Positions 1-20,433 of a stretch of DNA of 64,000 nt are shown here, piece by piece. The stretch is from Chondrilla cf. caribensis (Eukaryota > Porifera > Demospongiae > Chondrillida > Chondrillidae). The notes under the pieces are model-generated. The model saw only the letters and a list, made by a program, of their open reading frames with translations. It was not told where the DNA came from and made no database searches. The DNA lies in NCBI GenBank assembly GCA_964020155.1, contig OZ026566.1, forward strand, positions 2,526,789 through 2,590,788, read 5' to 3'. Made by a program: the position numbers and the translations under genes. Positions within the stretch are counted from its first letter, which is position 1, and each line of letters begins with the position of its first letter.

Positions 1-517
1 ATATGAGCATTAATATTCAGGATAGTCTGTATGTGTACTGTAATAATACTTGGTAAATGAGTAATGAACAAGTATCTTCAAATTAGTATTCAATCACTTA
101 CCTACATACGGATATGAAGCCAATATAAAAATGTGATCATTGTGTGAAGTGCTCAAGGACACCACTTCCAAGTTGCTCCACTTTACCCTACGTATTGTCC
201 TCAACCATGTACATATGTCACAAACTAGTAAATTCCAACAATGACACCTAGTATACCTGTATCAGGACCTTTACATTAGATGTTGTGTTTCAAATCTACC
301 TTCGGATATGTTGCAATTTGACAAATACCTAGGGTCTTACGAGACTGGCCCAATGTAGCATAGTGGGACATTTGTTATTTGCAGCAATTACAACCACATA
401 ACAAATATTTGTGTCTTGTGATACATGTGTTTGTAATTGCTAGATTCATGAACCAATGTACTGTGTGTTCTGAGTTTGCATTTTGGTGTAACTAACAACA
501 TCCACTCACTCCTACAG
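1..517. other. Left-edge noncoding stretch, probably annexin intron
   Basis: I see no exon with convincing family similarity here. The annexin exon that follows starts in mid-protein (repeat 3), so this stretch is most likely the intron before it, with the earlier exons lying outside the window. AT-rich, no repeat recognised. Confidence 0.5.
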
Positions 518-2460
518 GTGTGCAAGTATGACATTGAGCAATCGATCAAACGCGAAATGTCAGGAGATCTGGAGGATGGCATGCTGGCCATAGGTTGGCT
601 TGTCACTGCAGCAGTTTTTGTAACTAAGTCCTAACCATCTGTGCTCTTCCTGTGTGTATCATATACAGTATATGTGTTACAGATTTACATATTCCCTACC
701 TGTGGTACATACTGACAATCAATATGAATTATTTTATGTACATGCATAAAGTACAACTTCCTACGTGTGTGAGTACTGTGGTTTATCTTTGTGCACATGG
801 TTCCTTCCTATCTCATGTACACACTATCAGTATTGGTAGATAAGTACCTGGATGTGATGAAAGTACATGTGCTGTGCCTTAATTTTAACTTTCAGTATTA
901 GACAAGATACACCGCATGCACACACATATGTAGCACAAACCTGCTTCCATATTGTAGACACTATGTGTTTGTCTATGCAAGTATAATATATGGACTATTA
1001 CAGTAGTCCTTCGCTGTCTTCTCATTTATTCCTTATCTGATGTTATTCCATGCACTATTTCCCATGTACATAAGAAAGGGAGTTCATTCTCCTAGCTAAG
1101 TGCAGATACTGAAATATGTTACATGGAGTAAAAAGCTGTTTTGAGTGTTGTTGATGGACTCATGTCACATCACACTTTCTCCAATATTTGACTTACGATA
1201 ATGTATGTGCTTTTGTACAGTCAAGTGTGTTAAGAATAAGTCTGCTTATTTCGCTGAGAGATTATACAAATCAATGAAGGTGTGTAAGACATCACATTCA
1301 TGTATCCTCAGACATCTCGAATCTGCAATAATGTGTATGTCTGTACAGTGAACACAGAAATTATGCATTCATTTTCAGCAAATTCCTCATCTTCAAAGAT
1401 GATCAAGTTACGTATAGTAAGCCATAGTGGGCCAGCCCTGAATCCCCTCAATATTTACTCATTTTGGCTTCCATGCAAGCTACTGCTGCTGAAAGGACAC
1501 TATGTTAATCTATATGTATGTATGTTTGTCTTCGCACATACCATCTTAATGGTTCTCTCTCACACACGTTGAGCCCACCTTTGTCAGTAGTTCCATTCTG
1601 TGCTCTGGCTTTCCAGGGGTTGGGAACCGATGACGATACACTCATACGTGTGATGGTATCACGATGCGAAGTGGACATGGTGGAGATCAAAAGAGAATTC
1701 ATGTCCAATTACCACAAGTCCTTGGGATCATCCATACAAGTTGGTAGCTGCATTGGCACCTGTGCAGTGTGTACAGTGGGAGTGTACAGGTGTATTGCGG
1801 TCTCATAATAATGCTCATAATTTGATGTCATGCAGCATGAGATGTTAATGGGACAGGGGCAGTCTTTACATGCCAACAGCTACCGTATAGCAGGCGCAGG
1901 ACAATATTTTCGCAGATGGCTCCAAGAATTAAACTTCACGGATACAATTTTTGCGGATGCTGGCCACAGTCACCTAATAGAACAACAAGAACACCTAATT
2001 CACGGATTATATTTTTGCAGATGTTAGGCCAACCGGGAAATCCATCAAAATTTTGTCCTGCGAAATTTTCCCGCTGTACGGTATCCTTTTGTACGATCAG
2101 ATATCTTTGGTACCAAATTCATTACAATCGTTATCAATAAACTAGTTTGTCCTGAGTGCAGTGTGACAACAAACCTGTAGAGATTGATGACTAGCTGATG
2201 TGGTGGGAGGTACATGGTAGAGATGGGCAACCACCGCTTGTGAACATGTAACCATAACCTCTGATCCTGAACTGAATAAATCCTTTGATAGTGATAGTGA
2301 TAGTGATATTGTTAATTTTAAGCAGGAAATGTCCCATCAGCTAAAGCAGGTCTACCTGGGAGCCTTGCTGATGGTATTGTATCTTCCTTCCCTTCCCCTC
2401 CAGGGAGATACAAGTGGTGATTACAGGAGAATTTTGATGGCTTTAGCTGGAGAAGATTGA
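518..2460 (+). CDS. Annexin, C-terminal part (partial, 5' end outside window)
   Basis: Exons inferred at 518-593, 1221-1279, 1617-1739 and 2404-2460 (stop TGA 2458-2460); all junction phases agree. The spliced protein covers the end of annexin repeat 3 (IKREMSGDLEDGMLAIVK, then NKSAYFAERLYKSMK) and repeat 4, with the type-2 calcium loop GLGTDD and the later KREF helix, ending RRILMALAGED. Annexins bind acidic phospholipids in a calcium-dependent way at membranes. Only about 104 residues are visible, so the subfamily cannot be fixed. The last intron carries a 203-bp MITE (1881-2083). No signal sequence is expected for this family. Confidence 0.93.
1881..2083 (+). mobile_element. MITE family A, diverged copy in annexin intron
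   Basis: Begins TACCGTATAGC and ends GCTGTACGGTA, with inner subrepeats resembling TTTTCGCGGAT. It matches the 210-bp copies at 12385-12594 (same orientation) and 55754-55963 (opposite orientation) along its length but has more substitutions, so it looks like an older insertion. The outermost TA on each side is the presumed target duplication. No coding capacity. Confidence 0.85.
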
Positions 2461-3196
2461 TGAACAATGCGCATATCTGAATTGTATCCACATAATATTA
2501 CACTGTACATCAAGATGAATGGTGTTGTCCACGTAATAGGTACAATACACATACACATTGTCCACCCCATCATTAACAATTGCATATATGGATTTGACGA
2601 AATTGTATTATTATACTAACAATAATGAATAGTTATAATCTGATAATGATGCACAACAAAGTGTATGCGTGTGACATGGACCACTGATTGTCTGCACCCA
2701 GTCTCAAGTGTACACTTTTTACATACCTCAAAATCCACATTATAATATAATCTGCAAACAAATTTAATAAAAGTCTGGTCATACACATTATATATGATAA
2801 TATTGCACCACACTATCCAAACCTACAAAAATGTGGTGGAAACACCTCCTTCAGAGTTTGTGTGTACATTCGAAGTGTTTTTATGCATCATTGGGAAAAT
2901 GAAATAGTGCTTCGCCATAAGTCACAATATGAAATCAATTGCGAAATTGATTCTACATTACAGTGTAGTCAGAAGTACTGCAGTTATAGGGTAGTCTAGC
3001 ATGCCAGACTAATAACGTACGAAATGATAATTTTGGTTTGTGTATGTGGTCACATGGGGAATACGTACGTGACCCGATATCACGTACAGTCAAGTCGTTT
3101 GAGGGATATGGCGTTCGGCGTATTGCGTCGCTCAGTCTTTGTACGTTGAATCTATACAGCGTTGGGCGACGGAAATAGAGTTCAGAGTTTGTGACA
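2461..3196. other. Intergenic: annexin 3' flank and sulfite oxidase promoter
   Basis: No ORF of interest. A possible AATAAA polyadenylation signal lies near 2763-2768 on the + strand. The last 150 bp before 3197 are richer in CG dinucleotides (many CGT/ACG) than the preceding AT-rich part, as expected of a promoter-proximal region. No clear TATA box. Confidence 0.4.
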
Positions 3197-5214
3197 ATGT
3201 CCCTCAGTCTACGAATGGCATCTCGCGTGTTCCAACACGTCACCCGACGACAATACCGCCTGTTGTCCTCTTTGTGTGTGCACAGTCCATCAGGAAGTCG
3301 ATCTAGAAGACATGTTCAAAAGGACACTTTTGGCTCAACCCTGGCGTGTTTGGTAGCAGTTGGAGCCGGAGTGATAGCATGGAAGAAAGGAGTCTTCAAA
3401 TTGGCCCCTATTCGAGCCAAAGAGGTAAAATGGCTTTCGTTTGACACAGTTCATATTCTTTTCACTGTTATATATAGGTACCACCATAGTTTCTGCAACT
3501 GTACGTAGCCTACACAATAGTTTCTGTATCCCTTCAGTGTATTGACTGATTTAGAATTGCTTAAATGCCCTACAGCCATTTCATCATCATCTCTCATCAC
3601 CAACACCAAGTACCACCACAATCATCACAACCATCATCACCACCATGCTTTGAACGGGGACACTCCATCAACTCATAACCTGGTACACCTTGGGGTCAAG
3701 TGAACAACTATCCCATAGTTTAAGATCAGTAAAATGAATAAATGTACAGTTGGTCACGAGTGCACATCCATTGTCTGCAGGTTGCTGCCGGTGCTAAAGT
3801 GGAGGGACTGCCCACCTACACCAGGGAGGATGTAGCCAAACACAAGACCGTGGAAGACGGAATCTGGGTGACATACAAGGAAGGAGTGTACGACATTACA
3901 GAATTTGTTGACTCTCACCCAGGTGGATCGAAAATCCTCTTGGCTGCTGGAAATTCTGTCGATCCATTCTGGAACATGTATGCCAGCCACAAAACGCAAG
4001 AAACAGAAGAACTCCTTGAAGAATGGAGGATTGGTAATCTCAAGGTGGAATCCAGTCACAAAGCTGTCGATCCACTAGATCCCTACAGGAACGAGCCACT
4101 GGGGGACCGTCACCCGGCAATGGTGGTGAGATCACAAAAGCCTTTCAATGCAGAACCTCCCTTGGAGCTACTGGCTGATAGTTTCACTACTCCCAACACA
4201 ATGTTCTACGTTAGGAACCATCTTCCTGTCCCAGAGGTAGATGTGAAGAGCTATTCACTGAAGGTTACTGGAGAGAACATGAAGACACTGAACCTGACTC
4301 TTGAGGATTTGAAGTCCAAGTTCAAGCAGCACACTATTACAGCAGCCATACAGTGCGGTGGGAACAGGAGATCTGATATGTCCAAGGTGAAGGCAGTGCG
4401 AGGTCTGGCTTGGGGTGCAGCAGCGATCAGCAATGCAACATGGACGGGTGTGAGACTCAGAGATGTTCTCGAGCATGCAGGACTGGGGGAGAACCAGACT
4501 TCTTCACTCCATGTGCAGTTTGAAGGATTGGACACAGACTTGCAAGGGGATCCTTATGGGGCGTCCATTCCCATTGAGAAGGTAATGGACAAGGACAGAG
4601 ATGTTTTGCTAGCTTATGAAATGAATGGCGAACCTCTGCCATTGGATCATGGCTTTCCTCTGCGTGTTGTTGTACCCGGGGTAGTTGGTGCTAGGAACGT
4701 CAAGTGGTTGTCTAGTATAAAGGTCAGTCAGGAAGAAAGCCCGAGTTTTTGGCAGCAAAGAGACTACAAGATTTTTCCTCCGAATGCAACCCCAGAAACT
4801 GCCAACTACAAGTCAGCCATGCCGATCCAGGACATGCCTGTCCAGTCAGCCATTTCGGAACCGAAAGATGGCAGTACAGTTGATGTTGGAATGGAAACAG
4901 TCAAGGTTAAAGGTTACGCTTATAGTGGAGGAGGTAGAGGGGTCAATCGTGTCGATCTGTCCACAGATGGGGGCACAACATGGCTGACTGCATCTATCAC
5001 ACATGCCCCTACTGGCAAGCTTGAGCGTAACTGGGCATGGTCATTGTGGGAAGCGGACGTCCCCATTCCTTCCGACCACAATGGAGAATTAGAGATCATA
5101 TGCAAAGCTGTGGACACTGCTCTCAATACACAACCTGATACAGTGGCCAGTGTGTGGAATTTTCGTGGTTTGGGCAGTAATGCTTGGCACCGTGTTAAAC
5201 TAAAACTGAACTGA
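3197..5214 (+). CDS. SUOX: Sulfite oxidase, mitochondrial
   Basis: Two exons, 3197-3424 and 3781-5214, phase 0, give 553 residues (human SUOX is about 545). It oxidises sulfite to sulfate in the mitochondrial intermembrane space, passing electrons to cytochrome c. The N-terminus is basic and hydrophobic (MSLSLRMASRVFQHVTRRQ), like a mitochondrial presequence, followed by one membrane-like stretch. A cytochrome b5 domain follows at about residues 85-165, with heme ligands H122 (SHPGGSK) and H146 (YASHK). The molybdopterin domain carries the Mo-ligating cysteine near 268 (AIQCGGNRRSD), then the C-terminal dimerisation domain. The start is the ATG at 3197; an in-frame GTG at 3191 is not used. 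The downstream GALNT is on the same strand, 543 bp away. Confidence 0.96.
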
Positions 5215-5757
5215 ACAGTTTTGACGCTAATGCTTTAATTATTATTAGTTTTAAGCTGTACTACTGTATGCTGTACACACGTATGTAGCCGGTTGTGGTG
5301 CATTAATGATATTGAGGATTTATCACTCGTGCAATAATGAAGTTTGATGAAGCAGTCTGTGTGTAGCACAATCAATCATTACTGTGAGTACAAGTCATAT
5401 GATATATATATATATATATATATATCATACAAATTCGAATACATTTATATACGTTGTTTACAAGCAAGGGCATCTGATTATGATGTATGATGAACAGTAC
5501 TGCCCTACTGGATGGATTATATTAACACTCTTAGCACATTTACATAGGTGATTCCTCCATGTACCTGGCTTCTATATCGACTACTCAGTCAATATAGAGG
5601 CCTGCCCATATTACTGCATAGGAAAATCAGGATGACTATAGCTATAGTTGAATCATGAAGCATTTCCTGTCAAGTGGGCCATTGAAATACACGCCTCGAG
5701 AGCGTCTAAATCTAATCCCGTCTGGTTTCGCCTATTCATATGGACTGAAGATTTGAC
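5215..5757. other. Intergenic: SUOX 3' flank to GALNT promoter
   Basis: Contains a (TA)n microsatellite at about 5401-5426 and otherwise unremarkable AT-rich DNA. No ORF, RNA gene or strong promoter motif recognised. Confidence 0.5.
5401..5426. repeat. (TA)n microsatellite
   Basis: Uninterrupted alternating TA directly visible in the SUOX-GALNT intergenic region. Confidence 0.95.
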
Positions 5758-14907
<9,150 letters not shown>

Positions 14908-15432
14908 GTGTTGTCATCACATTTTCTAGTTCATCTTGTACATGTCCTGCATAACCAGACTGTAATTGTCCCAGTTGCTTCTCAAGGGAATTAGGGATGT
15001 GGTCTGGCTATGTGGGACTAAATAATATATATATGCATAATATTATTATAATGGTAATTAATGATAAGTATAGTAATAATATTATGTATTATAATATATA
15101 ATATCAACAATAATGGCTCCACAAATTGGCAAACTTTTTTCAAAAACATATTTTGCAAATTTGTGTTCACTGTATTATTTTTAATACTATTATTAATAAT
15201 GACATTTGTTGTAACTTTTGAATGATGGATATTATGCATGTAAGCAACCTCTATGTTTAATATTTTGACTTAATGATGACTGTGCAATGGGTTGATTTCT
15301 GCAAACATCCAATAGGTAATAAACATAAACATAATCGTATGAAGAATCAATACTGCATGCATTGTGAGGCCATATAACTAAGTACCATAAATATTAGATA
15401 GTACTAGATAAAGGTTACATATATTAATTTAG
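14908..15432. other. Intergenic: GALNT 3' flank and retroelement 3' flank
   Basis: Very AT-rich (15020-15110 is mostly A/T). No ORF. No long poly-T tract adjoins the retroelement, so its 3' end cannot be placed from a tail. Confidence 0.5.
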
Positions 15433-17967
15433 TTAGAGACCACCTTCCTTGTTGGCCAGAAGGATATCGGTGTCTCTCATAGCTCCTGTAGTGGTGCTTC
15501 GGGATCCTCTTACACACATAATGGCAGATCTCAACAGAGCGAATGATAGGCGGCATCGAAGCCAAGAGATTACGGTGCTATACTGTAGATTTCGCTTCAC
15601 TGCGACATCGGCGGCCAGCTTCTTATAGAAAGTTGTGGCCTCACGAGCCATTCCTCCGGTGGTAGACAGTACTAGCGGTGTAAATACTCCATGTTCAACC
15701 TCTCTAATGCGTTCTCCATATTCCCGCTTCTTGGAGCCTTCGTGTAGTGAGTATAGGGCAGCAAGGTCCTTTGTCCGGTATGAGGAAGCGTTTGGGTGAA
15801 ATACCCTTACGTCGAAGAATGCTTCCTGGCCACGGGACCAGAAACCGTTTGTCCTAATGTCAACACGAGCTTCACTTTGCAGATTCGCAGTTCGGTGTTG
15901 GAAAATCTCGCCATTCAAGGGTTGCAACACTGGCTCAATACATGTATTGGGGCGGACTTCAGAGAGGAGATTTGCAGTAATATCCCTGACTTCATTATGC
16001 CTTAACGTTGGGAAACCTCCCCTGTGGCAGGACATGGCATGATCGATGGAAAAAATATTGCCGCAGCAGCACTTGTTGGGTATTCCAGAGAGCCCCCAAC
16101 CATAACGCAGGCATAAAGCGTCCCGAAAAGCTCCCTTATGTAGAAAAAAGCCATGCACATCATAAGGAATTGCAGTGACCCATGCTGATGCTCCTCTTTC
16201 TGATGCACATTGCATGAGTCGATGTGAATCTAGTGATAAGGATGTTGTTATATCCCTAGAGATTGCTTGCTGGCTTTCTCTTCGAGACTTCTTGATTTCC
16301 AATTTCTCTCGAGAGAGGTCGATGTTCATTGGTTTAGAAAGATCTTGTTGGATGATGAGATCGACCAGTGGAGCGGTAACTTTCCAGGATGACTGGTATT
16401 CATGTTCAGCGTCTGCCACAGGATTAGTGATACCCAGTCCTCCCATTCTAGCTGGTAGGGCTAAGAGCTTGCGTTCGAAAGATGATACTGGTGGACGGCC
16501 GGTAAGGGCAGGGATAAAATGCTGGTGGATAACTTCCTCAAGTGGTTGGAGTAGCTCAGCAGTGTTGGCCATCGTTCTAGACAAGTGAGACCATTTTCTT
16601 GATAAGCCATGGGTAAAGGCAGCAAAGCTAGCGTGTGGTTGGCTCTTTGCAAATTTGGTCAACAGCATCAATTCGTCTGTCCATTGACTGACTTTGGACC
16701 TCACATATTCATCACAAAAGTTGGAACTTCCAATGGCTGCTCCAAGATGGCGTTTGCCCCTGGTAGTGATGTTGACGCTTGTTTCCATGAAAATAGCCTT
16801 GGCTTTATCTTCAGTACCTTCTTTCACAACCAGGTGTGTTTTGATAGCGTTTGGGTGGTAGCCAAATTTTGGTCCTATCTTGATGAGCTCGTCCCACCAT
16901 GCTCTGAGGTCTTCGCATGTGCCACTCCCTGTGGCGTCGTCTGCAAACCAAACTTGTGAGATTTCTTTATGATGATGGTTCAACTTAGCAATAATGGGTG
17001 TGATGGCTAGGGCATACATTGCCATTCCCAATGGGTCGCCCTGGGTGGTGCCTTCGTGGGACAAGATTTCTTCGCCGCCAGGTAAAAACATTCTGATTGG
17101 TGATTGATAGGTGTTGTTTAGAATTATCTCCAAGGAGGGACAGATAAACTTCATGTTGAGCAGTGCTGTTGTACGGTTAAGGGAGTTAAAAGCATTGGTG
17201 GCATCAACTAGTAAGACTCCCATTTCTTCACTTGAATCAAAAACGTGCCTCATTGCATGTGCTGCTGCTTCTGCCCCCCCTTCCTGGCCTGCACAGACCT
17301 GCAAGGGACCGGCTGAGGTGATCACATCGTCGTGGACAATACTCATCACAGCTTTTGAGACAATACGTCTTGGCACCTCTCCTATACCAATAGGTCTAAT
17401 CCCTGGGCATTTGTCCAGGGGGATCAGTCGACATGCAACAAAGGCTGCAAGGCCTTCAGAGTCCAGAGGTTGGGTACAGATACGGCGACCAACATTGGCC
17501 AAGGCATTACAGAGGTCGTTTGAAGCTTGCTTGAATGAAGAACACATCCATCGCCATGCATGGGCATCGGTTCCCGTAGGACCTGCGGCACCTTTGCACT
17601 TCAGTGCAGCACACTTGATTTGGTTGCCGTCCAAGTTATCGAAAATGATTGGATCATACGGTCTGGCGTTTGGCATGGGCTCATTTAGAAGACATTCTTC
17701 ATTTGCAATTGCAGCAGGAGGATGTAGTTGCTTGAGTGTTTCAAGTACTGTTTGCTGATTTGATCCTGAGGAAATCAAGTTGTTGATATTTAAAACACTC
17801 CCTGTAGTCTTTCGCGACAGGAGTTGGAGGGCGGCATTCACTTTCCCAATCATCATTAATTTAGCAAACCGGCGTGCGATCTCTTCCTCGTTTGTGGGTT
17901 TAATGCGGCTGTTAATACGGGCTTGAATACATCTTGTTTCAGCAACTAGGCCTTCTTCTTTATACAC
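15433..17967 (-). mobile_element. Non-LTR-type retroelement ORF: reverse transcriptase plus restriction-like endonuclease
   Basis: Uninterrupted 844-residue ORF. Reverse transcriptase motifs visible: IRPIGIGEVPRRI, LLVDATNAFNSLNR, a GTTQGDPLGMAMYAL block and the catalytic VWFADD at about residues 339-344. After the thumb region come a Cys/His knuckle (KCCCGNIFSIDHAMSCH, about 629-645) and then a PD-(D/E)XK-like pair, RVDIRTN (about 698) and FFDVRV (about 715), with a later STTGGMAREA block. The RT, zinc knuckle, nuclease order is that of R2/CRE-type elements. No N-terminal DNA-binding zinc fingers and no clear target-site duplication are visible, so it may be 5'-truncated. With no stops or frameshifts, it looks young. 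A domesticated gene is a less likely alternative. Confidence 0.88.
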
Positions 17968-18308
17968 AATTTGAAATAATATACATAATTTTCAGTTTCA
18001 TGAAACAAGTATAATTCGAATTAGCCCCCCTCCCCCCCCCCCCCCCACACACACACACAACACACACTTGTAATTGGGTACCTTACTGAATTAGCTACTT
18101 ATGTCTATTTTTAATTTCTCGACGGGAGTACGTAGGGAAATATTGAAGACAAGCTAAAACCTGAACCATTTTACAGGTTTTGTGCCCACCTAGAACAACA
18201 GAAGGCGCTAACACATTGTTTTTCAGTGCCTGTCGGCACGGCAACGGTAAGTCTCCATAGTACTGTATTATGTTTCCCGCGTGCAACGCGGGACAGAACG
18301 ACACAAAA
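17968..18308. other. Intergenic: retroelement 5' flank and TOPOVIBL promoter
   Basis: Holds a C-rich/(CA)n simple repeat at about 18026-18065 and, close to the start codon, a small perfect inverted repeat CCCGCGT-GCA-ACGCGGG at 18275-18291. No TATA box recognised. Confidence 0.5.
18026..18065. repeat. Poly-C followed by (CA)n
   Basis: A run of C residues passes directly into CACACA repeats. Simple sequence next to the retroelement 5' side. Confidence 0.9.
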
Positions 18309-20345
18309 ATGGAGGATATTTTGAAGGTCCTTACGGAGGTTAGATTCCTTGCTTATCTGGTCTTATCTTATTATAGCGTGACTGATGTTCTTCGCTTCAG
18401 ATGATAGAAGCAGTTGTCGTGTATATTAATGACGTCTGTGTCGAATCGGAAAGCAAGTGCGGACCAGTGATGGTGTCGGAGCTCCGACGGATGGAGAAAA
18501 ACACTAGGACGACTTTCAGAGGTATTCACGCCGACTGCAGTTCTACTGCTTATGAATTACACACAAGTACGCGGTCTATTTTATTCCCTTATAGTTTCAC
18601 TGCTGTGTCATTGTGGCAGCGTTGAAGGGGAGACACTCCGTTCGTTCTTAGGTAGGGAACGCTACATTTGTGTGGAAAGAAAATTAGGGTAAATAGAATG
18701 CGCATTGAGCATGAACCAGGGTATCCCGAGTTATACGGATAGTATTGGGTTTTGGTGAACTTACTTTCCTGACTCCTCCCTTACAACTTACCCATCTGCT
18801 ATGGTGGAGTTGGTTTACATTTGTGTGAGGAGTTCCGAGAGTATGCTCATGTACATGTATTCACCAGTTTGGCATGGCTGACCCTTGATCACCAAATAAT
18901 CACACAATATTATAGAAAATGGATGAAAAGAATCTGGGATATGCCCTACTATGTACAGTGAGATCTCTCTATTAAGGACACTTTGAGACCTTAATTCTAG
19001 TCCTTATTACAGATGTGTCCTTAATTCAGAGGTCACTTAATACACTACAGGACTAGACTGGGACACAGAATGGTGTCCTTTTTATAGAGAATTTTACTCA
19101 TTTCTAGCTGGCCTCTTGCATGTGTATGAATTTCCAATGGTTGATCGTAAATCCACTATTCCTTCGATCACGAATATAATTTTATTGACACTACAAAATG
19201 TTATCACTGAAGCATCCATGGCCCTACCCCATTTTAAGAGCCTCCTCCGGCCCTGCCAAGTGCATTGAATTGAATTGTTTTTATCCATGCGTACACATTA
19301 CGTCAATACATGCATGGAAAGGGTTACGCAAAGGTGAACCTATATACCTTGCCCCGGGGCCCCTAGAATGATAAACTACGAGAATAATGTTATAAGTGAG
19401 TAAAGGTTATATACGTACATGATGATAAATAATGGTGAAGTAATTTAGATTTAAATGAGTAGAATTCAAGTGTGTCTACAACATTGGTGGGTAGTCTCTA
19501 ATGGGTGGTTGGTGGTTGGTGGGTAGTGGGAAATCTCTAGGCTTCATAATACCTCCCCTCTATTGCTGTAGTCATTGCTATCTTTCATCTTCTGTACTAT
19601 ATGTGTTGCATGTGCCATGCTTATTGTATCCTCCAATTCTGTGTATGCATGCATATCATATCATTTTATTTCTAGTCCAATGCCAGTCTCTGATCAAGTT
19701 GAATGACACTCATTCAGACCTCCAACTGCATGTCACCGAAGAAGGAAGTGTTGTTAGGGATGGTGTACTGTACAAGAGTTTAACCATAGAGTTTGCTGGG
19801 TTTGAACTCAGGGATGAAGAATTTGTAGTTGTTTCAAAGAAAGTTAGGAAACTTGTAGAATTGCTCTACATATCTCACCCACAGGTGGGCATGTGTAGTG
19901 TATATGTACATATGTACATATGAATGTATGAATGTATATGTAAATTATATTATACTATGTATAAATGTGTTTGCATATATGGTGTATATATTTATTATAC
20001 ATAATGCACGTGTATACATACGTACATATAAGTATGCAAACGCACTCAGGTATACGTAGTACTATAGTAAATGGTACATGTTCCAGATTTATTCAGTGAG
20101 TGAATATGGGTTGTTCAATTCATGACCAGAGATTGTAATGTTAATGTTCAAAGCCTTTATAACATTATACGTTTCTCAGGTTGAATACAGTTTCACCATG
20201 CGAACTGCTGTGAGACAATCCAATGTATGGAGGTACCCTCATGTTGAAGGGGATCAGTGCTTAAATTCCGTGGCTAGAATGGGACAGAGATTTAAAGTGG
20301 CTTCCAATGCCATGTACTACACATTATCACCAGAGTATGTACTAT

Positions 20346-20433
<88 letters not shown>

